Part shown: positions 32,999 through 42,197 of the stretch, in pieces
Layout: every line of letters begins with the position of its first letter
How positions within the stretch are numbered: the stretch's first letter is position 1
Assembly: GCA_031548005.1 (NCBI GenBank)
Contig: JAVBRK010000003.1
Span: 1-64,000, forward strand
Direction: 5' to 3'
From: BNXB01 sp031548005
GTDB taxonomy: Bacteria; Bacteroidota; Bacteroidia; Bacteroidales; Azobacteroidaceae
Length of the DNA: 64,000 bases
Made by a program: the position numbers and the translations under genes
Notes under the pieces: generated by a model
Seen by the model: only the letters and a program-made list of their open reading frames with translations
What the model was told of the DNA's origin: nothing
Database searches by the model: none

Positions 32999-33715
32999 AT
33001 GTTTAAATTTAAATCTGTATTGATTGCTGCTTTATTGTTTATAAATGGAGCAGGTGTCTGCTCACAGACAACCTCCGACAGCCAGTTGTGGATGGATGCC
33101 GAACTGAATTACACTTATAAGCAACGTTTCCTTTTCCAGGATGAACTGAGTTATCAGACCCTGGTTTCAGGAGGAAGTTACTGGTACAGCCTGAACTCGA
33201 CTCCTGCTTTTGAGTTCAATTTGAATCCGCATATCGATCTGATAACCTCGGTACCATTGTCCTATACTTTGCAGGGGCGTAAAATGAGTACGTTTGAAGT
33301 CCGTGCAATGGTCGGTTCCCGGATTTATCTTACCCCCGCCCTGAGGCCCCAGGTGCGTTTTCTGGTACGTCTTGAGGAGCGTTGGGCTTATGATAGGGCT
33401 ATTGATAACTGGGATATCGGCAATCGTATCCGCCTGCGGGCGGAAGTGATTTATCCGGTGAATAAAAAGTCTTATTTTGAAGATAAGATGTGGTATTTTA
33501 TCGGAGATACGGAATTGTTCCTGTCTACCACCCAGGATATCAATGAACGTTTTGCCAACCGGACGCGTTTCCGTATGGGAGTCGGTTACCGCCTGAACTA
33601 TAAAATGCGCTTTGAGGGGATTTATACGCTGCAATTTTCCAGAAATACGATTGATGACGACTTTAATTCGGTAGACAACATCATCCGTTTACGGTTTAAG
33701 TATTATTTAAAATGA
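32999..33715 (+). CDS. DUF2490 outer-membrane beta-barrel protein
   Basis: 238 residues from ATG 32999, which begins a signal peptide (MFKFKSVLIAALLFINGAG, cleavage near CSQ); a GTG 54 bases upstream is less likely. The mature part consists of alternating aromatic and charged residues in strands ('WMDAELNYTYKQRFLFQDEL', 'RFRMGVGYRLNYKMRFEGIY') and ends 'LRFKYYLK', with a terminal aromatic pattern of outer-membrane proteins. This fits DUF2490, a family of unknown function. The stop is directly followed by the tsaD ATG. Confidence 0.8.
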   Translation: MFKFKSVLIAALLFINGAGVCSQTTSDSQLWMDAELNYTYKQRFLFQDELSYQTLVSGGSYWYSLNSTPAFEFNLNPHIDLITSVPLSYTLQGRKMSTFEVRAMVGSRIYLTPALRPQVRFLVRLEERWAYDRAIDNWDIGNRIRLRAEVIYPVNKKSYFEDKMWYFIGDTELFLSTTQDINERFANRTRFRMGVGYRLNYKMRFEGIYTLQFSRNTIDDDFNSVDNIIRLRFKYYLK

Positions 33716-34744
33716 ATGAATGAAATGGGAGTGACGATTTTGGGAATAGAGTCTTCTTGCGATGATACTTCTGCTGCAGTGATCCGCGACGGCGTTATAT
33801 TATCAAATGTTATAGCCGGTCAGAAAGTCCATGAAGCTTATGGCGGCGTGGTGCCAGAACTGGCTTCCAGGGCCCACCAGCAAAATATTGTTCCGGTGGT
33901 GAGCGAAGCGCTGAAACAGGCCGGTGTGAGGAAAGAGGAATTAAGTGCGATCGCCTTTACGCGTGGGCCGGGATTGTTAGGCTCTTTACTGGTAGGAACA
34001 TCGTTTACGAAAGGTCTGGCTTCGGCGTTAAATATTCCGATGGTCGAAGTCAATCACCTGCAGGCTCATGTCCTGGCTCATTTCATCAAGGCGAACGAGG
34101 CCGACGAACGCCATCCCCGGTTCCCATTCCTTTGTTTGCTGGTATCCGGAGGAAATTCCCAGGTCATTCTGGTTCGTGATTGGAATGATATGGAAGTGAT
34201 CGGCCAGACAATCGACGATGCGGCCGGAGAAGCTTTCGATAAGTGCGCCAAAGTGATGGGATTGGGATATCCGGGAGGACCGGTTGTCGATCGTCTTGCA
34301 AAAGAAGGAAATCCGGCGGCATTTCAGTTCAGTAAACCGGTAGTGACGGGTTATGATTTCAGCTTCAGCGGATTAAAAACTTCCTTTCTTTACTTAGTTC
34401 GCGATGAATTGAAAAAAGATCCGGATTTTATTGAAAAACATAAGTCTGATTTGTGCGCCTCTCTTCAGTATACGATTATTGAAGTACTTATGAATAAATT
34501 ACGCCGGGCTTCCAAAGATCTTAAAATCCGTGAAATTGCTGTTGCCGGGGGGGTTTCTGCCAATTCCGGACTTCGCAAGGCATTTGAAGATGATGCCGTA
34601 AAATATCACTGGAATATTTTTATACCTCCTTTCGCTTACACCACCGATAATGCCGCTATGGTAGCGGTAAGCGGTTATTTCAAGTATTTGCATCGGGAGT
34701 TTGCATCGTTGGATATGGCCCCATTTTCAAGAGTTGTAATTTAA
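33716..34744 (+). CDS. tsaD: tRNA N6-adenosine threonylcarbamoyltransferase TsaD
   Basis: 342 residues. 'ILGIESSCDDTSAAVI' (ASKHA phosphate-1 motif), 'VVPELASRAHQQNIVPVV', 'VEVNHLQAHVLAHF' (metal-binding HxxxH), 'LLVSGGNSQV' and 'AVAGGVSANSGLR' are all characteristic. It transfers the threonylcarbamoyl group to A37 of ANN-decoding tRNAs, using the intermediate made by the TsaC/Sua5 enzyme (a candidate is at 57470-58081). It begins immediately after the DUF2490 stop codon; a second ATG three codons in is possible. Confidence 0.96.
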   Translation: MNEMGVTILGIESSCDDTSAAVIRDGVILSNVIAGQKVHEAYGGVVPELASRAHQQNIVPVVSEALKQAGVRKEELSAIAFTRGPGLLGSLLVGTSFTKGLASALNIPMVEVNHLQAHVLAHFIKANEADERHPRFPFLCLLVSGGNSQVILVRDWNDMEVIGQTIDDAAGEAFDKCAKVMGLGYPGGPVVDRLAKEGNPAAFQFSKPVVTGYDFSFSGLKTSFLYLVRDELKKDPDFIEKHKSDLCASLQYTIIEVLMNKLRRASKDLKIREIAVAGGVSANSGLRKAFEDDAVKYHWNIFIPPFAYTTDNAAMVAVSGYFKYLHREFASLDMAPFSRVVI

Positions 34745-34781
34745 TTTTTCCCTAAAAACAGCTATTTTTATTTTAAATATC

Positions 34782-34789
34782 TATATTTG
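34782..34789 (+). promoter_or_regulatory. -7 box upstream of the four-helix membrane protein
   Basis: TATATTTG fits TAnnTTTG and is 35 bases before ATG 34825. No clear -33 TTTG. Confidence 0.5.
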
Positions 34790-34824
34790 CATCGATTTTT
34801 GCTTTATTCTAATGCTTTTTGCCG

Positions 34825-35514
34825 ATGAAAAAAGATATTTTGTTTGTCCTGTGCCTGGTGTGTATATTCCTTCCATTCATTTTAATACCGGGATTATTTG
34901 AGTGGTATAAACACTTCAATTCCGAACATGCTTTTGTGATGGCCTTTCTGAAGTTTGCAATTCTGGCAACAACAGGGGAAATGTTAGGGCTGCGAATAAA
35001 GACCGGTCGTTATAATGAGGCCGGGTTCGGTGTTCTTCCGAGAGCTGTAATCTGGGGACTATTGGGTGTATGGATCGCCCTTGCTATGAAAGTCTATGCT
35101 CTGGGTACACCGGCTATTGTCGAATATTTGGGAGTGAAGGGCGCTGTAGCCGCCATGGCGGGCGCATTTACCTGGCAAAAGCTATTGGGGGCGCTGGGTA
35201 TCAGTTTGATGATGAATACTTCGTTTGCTCCGGTTTTTATGACTGTTCATAAAATTACGGATACTCATATCCTGAACAATGGAGGAAAACTCTCCTGTCT
35301 GCTGAAGCCCATTCCATTCGGTCATTATCTGGCGAATTTGAACTGGAAAGTGCAGTGGGGGTTTGTTTTTAAAAAGACAATCCCGTACTTCTGGGTACCG
35401 GCCCATACCATTACATTTATTCTGCCTACTGATTACCAGGTGTTGTTTGCAGCCGTTTTAGGCATTGTTCTTGGTGTATTACTGGCGGTTGCAGCTGTTA
35501 AAGGCCGGTTGTAA
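34825..35514 (+). CDS. Mpv17/PMP22-like integral membrane protein of unknown function
   Basis: 229 residues with about four to five hydrophobic segments (near 5-25, 38-55, 70-92, 115-135, 200-225). 'MMNTSFAPVFMTVHKITDTH' region and 'NWKVQWGFVFKKTIPYFWVP' resemble the two conserved blocks of Mpv17/PMP22 proteins (N-x-x-F-P and N-W-x-x-W-P-x-x-Q), but the match is partial. No known role. The ATG at 34825 (MKKDILFVL) is preferred over an in-frame TTG two codons earlier. It has its own promoter and stands alone between tsaD and a deacetylase. Confidence 0.55.
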   Translation: MKKDILFVLCLVCIFLPFILIPGLFEWYKHFNSEHAFVMAFLKFAILATTGEMLGLRIKTGRYNEAGFGVLPRAVIWGLLGVWIALAMKVYALGTPAIVEYLGVKGAVAAMAGAFTWQKLLGALGISLMMNTSFAPVFMTVHKITDTHILNNGGKLSCLLKPIPFGHYLANLNWKVQWGFVFKKTIPYFWVPAHTITFILPTDYQVLFAAVLGIVLGVLLAVAAVKGRL

Positions 35515-35552
35515 TTTCTAAAAAATCAGCTTGAGTCCCTGCCCCCGGATGG

Positions 35553-35582
35553 TTTGTATCTCGATTATTTAATTTAATTTTG
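35553..35582 (+). promoter_or_regulatory. Promoter of the polysaccharide deacetylase gene
   Basis: TTTG (35553-35556), 18 bases, then TAATTTTG (35575-35582). The -7 box is 35 bases before ATG 35618. Confidence 0.65.
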
Positions 35583-35617
35583 CAGGAGCAACTGTATTTG
35601 CGATTAAAGCCCAATGT

Positions 35618-36544
35618 ATGGTTCCTCTCCGATTATTAATAAATATATCCCGGCAACACTTGCTGCTGCCTTTTTATCATATTGTATCCGATACACCTCC
35701 CCCTCACATTAAGCACCTGTATTCTGTAAAAACTATCCGGGAGTTTAGAAAGGATCTGGATTTTCTCCTCAAATATTATAAACCGGTCGATGCTCAAATG
35801 TTATATAATATCACTCTAAAAGGAGAAAAGCGCGATAAAAAAGTTTTCCACCTGACATTCGATGACGGACTACAGGAAATGTATCATATCGTTGCCCCGA
35901 TTCTCTATAAGAAAGGCATTCCGGCTACTTTTTTTATCAATTCCGAATTTGTCGGCAATCAGAATCTTTTTTACAGGTACCAGGCGAGCCTGATCCTTGA
36001 AAACAGGCTCCTGACGAATCAACTGGCCGATGAGTTCAGGAAAACAATCCTTTCAATAAGCTACCACGATAAAGATCTTCTGAATCAATGGCTGGATCAG
36101 GAAGCCGTGAGATTATTTTTAGAAGAACAACAGCCCTATATGACTAAAGATCAAATCTTGAATCTTAGTAATAGGGGATTTACTATCGGAGCTCATAGTG
36201 TAGACCATCCGGTTTATTATCAGGAACCGGTAGAACAGCAACTCCGGCAAACCAAAGAAAGTCTTGATTTTATCCGGCAGTTAGTGCCTCAAAAGCTTCG
36301 ACTTTTTGCATTTCCTTTTACAGACTATGGTGTCTCAAAAGAATTTTTCGATCTTATTTCTCCTCATGTAGATCTGACTTTCGGAACAGCCGGACTCAAA
36401 AAAGACGAAGTCACTTTTAACCTGCAACGAATCGCAGCAGAAAAGAGAAAAACGAATGTTGCATTGGAAAGAATTGTCCGGATGGAATACCTCGAATATA
36501 TTCTGAAAGTTTGTTTGGGAAAGGAGGGCGTTTACCGGAGTTGA
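35618..36544 (+). CDS. NodB-type polysaccharide deacetylase family protein
   Basis: 308 residues. 'VFHLTFDDGLQEMYH' holds the catalytic and metal Asp pair, 'GIPATFFINSEFVG' the next conserved strand, and 'FTIGAHSVDHPVYY' the H-x-x-x-H metal ligands. 'RLFAFPFTDYG' corresponds to the R-x-F-x-x-P motif. There is no clear signal peptide, so it may work on cytoplasmic or lipid-linked sugar substrates such as O-antigen or capsule precursors. An extra helical region (about 110-170) between the motifs is seen in many Bacteroidota members. Confidence 0.85.
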   Translation: MVPLRLLINISRQHLLLPFYHIVSDTPPPHIKHLYSVKTIREFRKDLDFLLKYYKPVDAQMLYNITLKGEKRDKKVFHLTFDDGLQEMYHIVAPILYKKGIPATFFINSEFVGNQNLFYRYQASLILENRLLTNQLADEFRKTILSISYHDKDLLNQWLDQEAVRLFLEEQQPYMTKDQILNLSNRGFTIGAHSVDHPVYYQEPVEQQLRQTKESLDFIRQLVPQKLRLFAFPFTDYGVSKEFFDLISPHVDLTFGTAGLKKDEVTFNLQRIAAEKRKTNVALERIVRMEYLEYILKVCLGKEGVYRS

Positions 36545-36856
36545 TTCCGTTCAAACTTTTTTGAAACAATTAGTTTTTCGTTACTTATCATATTCAACTG
36601 GATAAATAACGATGGTAAGACCATTCAGTTCTGTGCTTCTTGATTTTAACAACCTGTTTGCCGGGTGACTAAATTGTTCGCTTGAGATTTTCCAACTGGG
36701 TTTTCCTTTTGACCCAAATTGGATCAGTTGGATTATCTTGCATTTGTAAAAAATAATTGGTTGAATGTAGAAGTAAATACAGATACAGACGATAAGAAAA
36801 TGTAAAAAAATATATCTTTGCAAAACCGTTAAATGTTGAAAAATAAATATTTACAT
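36545..36856. other. Intergenic region upstream of the sulfatase, with nested inverted repeat
   Basis: 312 bases with no convincing gene. TCCAACTG (36691-36698) and CAGTTGGA (36725-36732) are perfect inverted repeats, with an inner GGGT/ACCC pair. There is no T-run after it, so it is not an obvious terminator. A -7 box for the sulfatase (36813-36820) lies at the right end. Confidence 0.5.
36813..36820 (+). promoter_or_regulatory. -7 box of the sulfatase promoter
   Basis: TATCTTTG fits the consensus and lies 36 bases before ATG 36857. A TTTG at -33 is missing. Confidence 0.5.
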
Positions 36857-38398
36857 ATGAAACAAATCTGTATTTCTGTGCCTGGGTTGGTTGCTCTGGC
36901 CGCCTTTTCGGCATGTGGAGACAAAAATGTTAAAAAAAATACTGTTGTGAAGCCCAATGTGGTGATGATCCTGGCCGATGATATTGGTTACGGGGACCTG
37001 GCTGCTTATGGGGCTACCCGGGTGGAAACTCCCAATGTTGATCGTTTGGCGGGCAACGGAGTCCGGTTTACCAACGCTCATGCTGTAGCATCGACCAGTA
37101 CCCCTTCCCGCTATTCGCTTCTGACCGGACAGTATGCTTTTCGCCGCAATGATACCGGGGTTGCACGTGGAAACGCTTTTACCATCATTAAGCCGGAGCA
37201 GGAAACATTGCCCCGGATGATGCAACAGGCAGGTTATACGACCGGAGTCGTCGGGAAATGGCATCTCGGTATCGGAGATGAGAATGGTCAGGACTGGAAT
37301 GGGTTGCTGATTCCCGGACCGAAAGAACTCGGATTCGATTATTCTTATATAATGGCTGCCACCGGCGACCGGGTTCCTTGTGTCTTTCTTGAAAATCAAA
37401 GGGTTGCAAATCTTGATCCCAATGACCCGATTGAAGTGAGCTATGATCAGCCGTTTCCAGGAGAACCTTTAGGGAAAGATCATCCGGAAATGCTGACCGT
37501 GCAGAGACCCAGTCATGGACATGATATGGCCATTGTTAACGGAGTGAGTCGTATTGGCTATATGAGGGGAGGAAAAACTGCTTTGTGGCAAGACCAGAAT
37601 ATTGCCGATAGTATCACTGTCAAGGCCGTTAATTTTATAGAGACTAACAAAAATAAACCATTTTTCCTGTATTTCGGAACGAATGATATTCATGTACCGC
37701 GGGTTCCTCACCCACGCTTTTCCGGCAAGACCGGGATGGGCCCCCGGGGGGATGCCATCGCGGAGTTCGACTGGTCGGTCGGTCAGATTATTGCTGCTCT
37801 GGAAAAAAATGGGTTGTTGGAAAATACGATGATTATTCTTACCAGCGATAATGGTCCGGTAGTCGACGATGGCTATCAGGACCAGGCTGTGGAGTTACTG
37901 GGAGATCATAAACCCTGGGGACCTCTTCGGGGTGGTAAATACAGTTCTTTCGATGCCGGAACACGGGTGCCGTTTATAGTTCACTGGCCTGCGAAGATGA
38001 AAGCCAATACCTCTCCGGCATTGGTTTCGCAGGTAGATATGTATGCAACGATGGCAGCTCTTACCGGACAGCAGTTACCGGATAATGCCGCTCCCGATAG
38101 TTTCGATCAGTTACAGGCCTGGACCGGAAAAGACGATAAAGGCCGTGAATACGTGATGGAATATGGAGTCATGGGATTGAGCGTGATTCAGGGCGATTGG
38201 AAATATATCGTTCCGTCCGATCGTGAGGCTTATTGGCCGTGGACAAATACAGAAACCGGGGCCGATCCCAACCCTCAACTCTATAATTTAAGTGAGGATG
38301 TCGGTGAACGGAACAACCTTGCGGTACAACATCCCGAAAAAGTGATGGAGCTGGATGCTCTGATCCGGAAAGTAAGAGAAACTTCTGAAACGCGTTGA
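36857..38398 (+). CDS. Serine-type sulfatase, lipoprotein
   Basis: 513 residues from ATG 36857, preferred because it starts a lipoprotein signal (MKQICISVPGLVALAAFSAC); ATG 36833 is in frame too. The sulfatase core is complete: 'VMILADDIGYGDLAAYG' (metal Asp pair), the modification motif S-T-P-S-R (Ser81 from this start) followed by YSLLTGQ, 'VVGKWHLG', and 'TSDNGP'. A serine at the modification site means it needs an anaerobic radical-SAM maturase, as is usual in Bacteroidales. The substrate (arylsulfate, glycan sulfate) cannot be read. It ends head-on, with no gap, against the TonB receptor gene. Confidence 0.92.
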   Translation: MKQICISVPGLVALAAFSACGDKNVKKNTVVKPNVVMILADDIGYGDLAAYGATRVETPNVDRLAGNGVRFTNAHAVASTSTPSRYSLLTGQYAFRRNDTGVARGNAFTIIKPEQETLPRMMQQAGYTTGVVGKWHLGIGDENGQDWNGLLIPGPKELGFDYSYIMAATGDRVPCVFLENQRVANLDPNDPIEVSYDQPFPGEPLGKDHPEMLTVQRPSHGHDMAIVNGVSRIGYMRGGKTALWQDQNIADSITVKAVNFIETNKNKPFFLYFGTNDIHVPRVPHPRFSGKTGMGPRGDAIAEFDWSVGQIIAALEKNGLLENTMIILTSDNGPVVDDGYQDQAVELLGDHKPWGPLRGGKYSSFDAGTRVPFIVHWPAKMKANTSPALVSQVDMYATMAALTGQQLPDNAAPDSFDQLQAWTGKDDKGREYVMEYGVMGLSVIQGDWKYIVPSDREAYWPWTNTETGADPNPQLYNLSEDVGERNNLAVQHPEKVMELDALIRKVRETSETR

Positions 38399-40801
38399 TC
38401 AGAATTCAGCTACAAGCTTGATATTTAACTGACGTCCGGTAAGGTAGTTGGGAACGGCCCACTGTCTTCCCTGGATGTCGGGGATCCAGGAGTAGGAACT
38501 GACATTCTTAATGTCCAAAAGGTTGAAAGCATCTAAACCGATCCAGATATTTTTGAAAGTTCCCCAGAGGCTCCGGTTGCGGATATCGTCTTCTTCCGCC
38601 AGGATGCGGTAAGCCATTCCGATGTCGATCCGGCGGTAGGCTTTCGACCGGAATCCGGGCTCGTAGATATAATCCGGCGAACTGTAGGGGAGCCCGTCTG
38701 CCCAGATGGCTTTGAGGCTCAGTTTAACCCGGTCGTAATTCGGCCAGTAATCGGTGAAAAAGAGCGAAATGCTATAGCGTTGATCTGTTGGCAGAGGAGT
38801 TTTTCTGCCATTCCATTCCTGTTCTGTTTTCATCAGGGAAAAATTCACCCAGGAATCGGTTCCCGGAACAAATTCTCCCGCAAGTTTCATGTCTAAGCCG
38901 GCAGTGTAGCCTGTGGCTACATTACTCCCATAGTAGGTTACTTTAACATTGTTGACAATATAGGGTACCAGGTCGTCCATTTTTTTATAGTACATTTCTG
39001 TCGTCAGCTTGAAGGGACGGTCATCGAGCTTGAAACCGTAATCGTTTCCCAGTACAAAATGGATGGAGCGCTGAGATTTGATACCATCATTCAGTGTGAT
39101 ATAAGAATTTCCGTTTTCGTCGGTATTGCTCACCCGGAACTCTTTATAAAACGGGGACTGATAATATAATCCGGAGGCCAGCCTGAAAGTGAGATTCTGG
39201 TTGCGGGTGGGTACAAAACCGATGGATCCTCTCGGGCTGATGATCAGCTCTTTGTTGAAATCCCAGTAACTTGCCCGGACTCCCAGGGTGGCCGAGAACA
39301 ATCCGAACTCCGTACGGAATTTGTATGTGTCCTGCAGATAGCCCGAGAACCGGCTGGATTGAAGATCATTCTCAGAAAACAGATTAGAATAAACCCGCAG
39401 CCGCTCTTCCTCATAGGGCATGGAATATCCCATAGAATCGCGCATATCCCATTCTTTGATATGGTCGTCGATAATTTCCCGCTGGTATCCCAAAGCCCAG
39501 AGCAACGTATTGTTTGTAAATTTATGGGAGCCGATATGCGATAAGTTGATCACTTCCGAGTGAAGCCGGTCCCGGGCATGCTCGTGGAATTTACCGGTTC
39601 CGATGGGTATTTTTTGTATTTCATTATCGGCTTCGATCACGTCGCTGAGCCAGTATCTTCCTCTGATGTCGTAGGTTTCGCTTTCCTGCGATTGAAAGCC
39701 GGAAAGCTGGAGTCCTAAGCTGGTATTTTCAGATGGTTTATATTTCAGGATGCCTGCGCCGAATAGGGTAGTGAATTCATCGACTTCCCCTCCGTCGTAA
39801 CTAACATCGAAATTGACCGCTTTTTCTAAAGTCCCGAATGAAGTGCTTCTTGTGGAAGGGGTGAAATTGTAGGTGTTTTTGGAAAAGTTTCCCAGGAAAC
39901 CCGCCTCGACTTTAGGGGAGATGCTGTAAGACATATAAGTCTGCAGATCCATGAATGTAGGATCGTAATTTCCTTCGGTATCGAGCGTATTCAGCAAGGT
40001 TGTTCCCCGTTTGTAACGAAATCCGGTAACCTGTGTAAATTTTCCGGAGCTACTGCCCACATAAGCGTTTCCTCCCAGCATACTGGCGGTAACGGCTCCT
40101 TCAAAGGCTGACGGTTTTTTGTATGTGATATCCAGTACGGAGGCCATCTTATCACCGTAACGGGCATCGAATCCCCCGGCCGAAAATTCGACGGCTCCAA
40201 TGAGGTCCGGATTGATAAAGCTCAATCCTTCCTGTTGTCCGCTACGGATCAGCAAAGGCCGGTATACTTCGATCCCATTGACATAGACGATATTTTCATC
40301 GTAATTTCCTCCACGCACCATGTATTGTGAAGAAGTTTCGTTGATTGAAGAAACACCCATGCCGAAAGTGACGATCATGGATTCGATACTTCCTCCATAG
40401 GGATCGACTGCCAGACGGGCTTTCGACGGGTCGAGCCGTTGGCTGGTGTTCATATCGATCCGGTTGGATTTTACGGTGACGCCTTCCAATTCTAAGGAAA
40501 GGCTGCGCATCCGGACGCTGACGACCATGTCTCCGTCGACAGAAAGGATAACTCGTTGGGTTTTATTGTATCCGAGACAGGAGAATACCAGAGTACAGGA
40601 ATCTCCGGAGTTCACGAGCAGGGAGTAATTTCCTTTTTCATCGGTTATCGCCCCGTTCATTGTTCCGCGTACATGGATGCTGGCCAATTCGATCGGTAAT
40701 CCTTCCGAATCGGTAACATTTCCCGAAATCTTGGATTTTTGAGCAAAGATCATAACCGGAAATACAAAGGCGAATAACAATAATATGTAGCGAATATTCA
40801 T
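38399..40801 (-). CDS. TonB-dependent outer-membrane receptor
   Basis: 800 residues with a signal peptide (MNIRYILLLFAFVFPVMIFA). A carboxypeptidase-regulatory-like domain follows ('ISGNVTDSEGLPIELASIHV', about 25-105), then the plug ('YMVRGGNYDENIVYVNGIEV', 'GAVEFSAGGFDARYGDKM') and a long beta-barrel ending in 'NIKLVAEF' with a terminal Phe. It lacks the N-terminal signalling domain used with ECF sigma factors and has no SusD partner nearby, so it is not a standard polysaccharide-utilisation pair. It lies 47 bases downstream of the histidine kinase gene, probably in one transcript. The ligand is unknown. Confidence 0.92.
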   Translation of the reverse strand: MNIRYILLLFAFVFPVMIFAQKSKISGNVTDSEGLPIELASIHVRGTMNGAITDEKGNYSLLVNSGDSCTLVFSCLGYNKTQRVILSVDGDMVVSVRMRSLSLELEGVTVKSNRIDMNTSQRLDPSKARLAVDPYGGSIESMIVTFGMGVSSINETSSQYMVRGGNYDENIVYVNGIEVYRPLLIRSGQQEGLSFINPDLIGAVEFSAGGFDARYGDKMASVLDITYKKPSAFEGAVTASMLGGNAYVGSSSGKFTQVTGFRYKRGTTLLNTLDTEGNYDPTFMDLQTYMSYSISPKVEAGFLGNFSKNTYNFTPSTRSTSFGTLEKAVNFDVSYDGGEVDEFTTLFGAGILKYKPSENTSLGLQLSGFQSQESETYDIRGRYWLSDVIEADNEIQKIPIGTGKFHEHARDRLHSEVINLSHIGSHKFTNNTLLWALGYQREIIDDHIKEWDMRDSMGYSMPYEEERLRVYSNLFSENDLQSSRFSGYLQDTYKFRTEFGLFSATLGVRASYWDFNKELIISPRGSIGFVPTRNQNLTFRLASGLYYQSPFYKEFRVSNTDENGNSYITLNDGIKSQRSIHFVLGNDYGFKLDDRPFKLTTEMYYKKMDDLVPYIVNNVKVTYYGSNVATGYTAGLDMKLAGEFVPGTDSWVNFSLMKTEQEWNGRKTPLPTDQRYSISLFFTDYWPNYDRVKLSLKAIWADGLPYSSPDYIYEPGFRSKAYRRIDIGMAYRILAEEDDIRNRSLWGTFKNIWIGLDAFNLLDIKNVSSYSWIPDIQGRQWAVPNYLTGRQLNIKLVAEF

Positions 40802-40848
40802 CAGGCTTTTAGGATATGTATGCTACTTATAACGTAAAAAAAAAAGAT

Positions 40849-42195
40849 TCATTGCACAGAAGGGGCGAATAATATGGTGAAGGCGGTTCCTTCTTCTTCT
40901 TTGGTTTGCAGCTTCAGGTTAGCCTTATGCAACTTAATAATTTCCCGGGACAGGCTTAATCCGATGCCGCTGCCTGTTTTCTTGGTGCTGAAAAAAGGAA
41001 TGAATATTTTATCGAGATTGTCGGGAGAGATTCCGCACCCGTTGTCGGCTACCGTAATGTAAGGGTTTCCTTCGCCGGAAATACCCGAAAATAGCATGAT
41101 TTGAGGCTCTTGTACCTCTTTTACCGCATGAGTGGCGTTGGTAATAAAATTAATCAACACTTGTTCGATCAGGTTCCGATCGATGGATGCGGTCACAGAA
41201 CGATCGGCTGTTTCCACTTCTAAAAAAATCCCTTTCTGCTCCAAAGTCGGATTCATCAGATGGTAAATCGATTGCAGCAAGTCGAACAGATTCTCAGGAT
41301 GTAATTCCGGGGTAATCGTTTTGCTCAGGTTGCGGTAAGTATCTGCAAAGCGCAACAGTCCTTCACTTCGGCGGTGAATTGTATCCATGGCAAATTCGAA
41401 GTCTTCGAAATCCGGGATCAACCGGTCTCCCCGTTCCTTTTTGATTTCTTCGATTCTCTTTTTTAGCGTATCGGCTAAAGAAGATACCGGGGCGATGGAG
41501 TTCATAATCTCATGAGTCATGACATTCAGCAATCCTTTCCACGCCCCTGCTTCCACTTCTTCGAGCGTCGAGCTGATATTATGAAATGCGATCAGTTTAT
41601 AAGTTTTACCTTCTGTCTGGAACCGTGATGCGTTGGTCAGGGTTTTGATATTTTGTTTTCCCGCGTTGATCGTTACTAAGCGATTTGTTCCCAATGGAAT
41701 GTTGATCAGTTCATCGTATAATTTTGTATTCCGGGTCTTCAGCCATTCTACATTTTTAAGATAAGGAATATTGAACATATTTTTCATCGAGTCGTTCATC
41801 CAAAGGGTATCTTTTGTTTCTTCATCGTAGGCGAAGATCCCGGTATCCACCAGTTCCAGCATGCGTGTCAGGTAATATTGCTGAACTTCCCGTTCCCGGA
41901 TAAGATCGTGGAAAATATTGCTGATGGTATTAAAATTACGGTAGAAATGGTTTTTCAGCCCTTTCCCCTGCGGATAACGTTTGGAAAAATCCCGGTAACG
42001 GACTGCTTCTGAAAAATCGTCCACATCCCGGAAAATTTTTAAAATGCTATTCAATGTATGAATGATCAGGGAAATGGTAATGATTAGTAAAATGGTAGCC
42101 CATATGTAATTATCCTGCTCAAAGAGATAGGCCGACAGACCGCCTGATACGACGCTCAGAATGAATAACAGGATGATGTTCAGTTTGTAGTTCAA
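40849..42195 (-). CDS. Sensor histidine kinase (NtrB/NtrY-like)
   Basis: 448 residues. Two membrane helices (about 5-25 and 30-47) with almost no periplasmic part, then a PAS-like region ('MLELVDTGIFAYDEETKDTL', from 112), the phospho-acceptor His228 in 'VMTHEIMNSIAPV', an N-box 'NLIEQVLINFITNATHAV', and G-boxes 'VADNGCGIS' and 'GSGIGLSLS'. The lack of a large outer loop suggests it senses an internal or membrane signal. Its start follows the response-regulator stop by two bases, so the two are a cognate pair. Confidence 0.93.
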   Translation of the reverse strand: MNYKLNIILLFILSVVSGGLSAYLFEQDNYIWATILLIITISLIIHTLNSILKIFRDVDDFSEAVRYRDFSKRYPQGKGLKNHFYRNFNTISNIFHDLIREREVQQYYLTRMLELVDTGIFAYDEETKDTLWMNDSMKNMFNIPYLKNVEWLKTRNTKLYDELINIPLGTNRLVTINAGKQNIKTLTNASRFQTEGKTYKLIAFHNISSTLEEVEAGAWKGLLNVMTHEIMNSIAPVSSLADTLKKRIEEIKKERGDRLIPDFEDFEFAMDTIHRRSEGLLRFADTYRNLSKTITPELHPENLFDLLQSIYHLMNPTLEQKGIFLEVETADRSVTASIDRNLIEQVLINFITNATHAVKEVQEPQIMLFSGISGEGNPYITVADNGCGISPDNLDKIFIPFFSTKKTGSGIGLSLSREIIKLHKANLKLQTKEEEGTAFTILFAPSVQ

Positions 42196-42197
42196 AA

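Noticed and set aside
35618..40801. A polysaccharide-utilisation locus
   Set aside because: A deacetylase, a sulfatase and a TonB receptor are neighbours, but there is no SusD partner, no glycoside hydrolase, and the receptor is on the opposite strand behind a two-component system.
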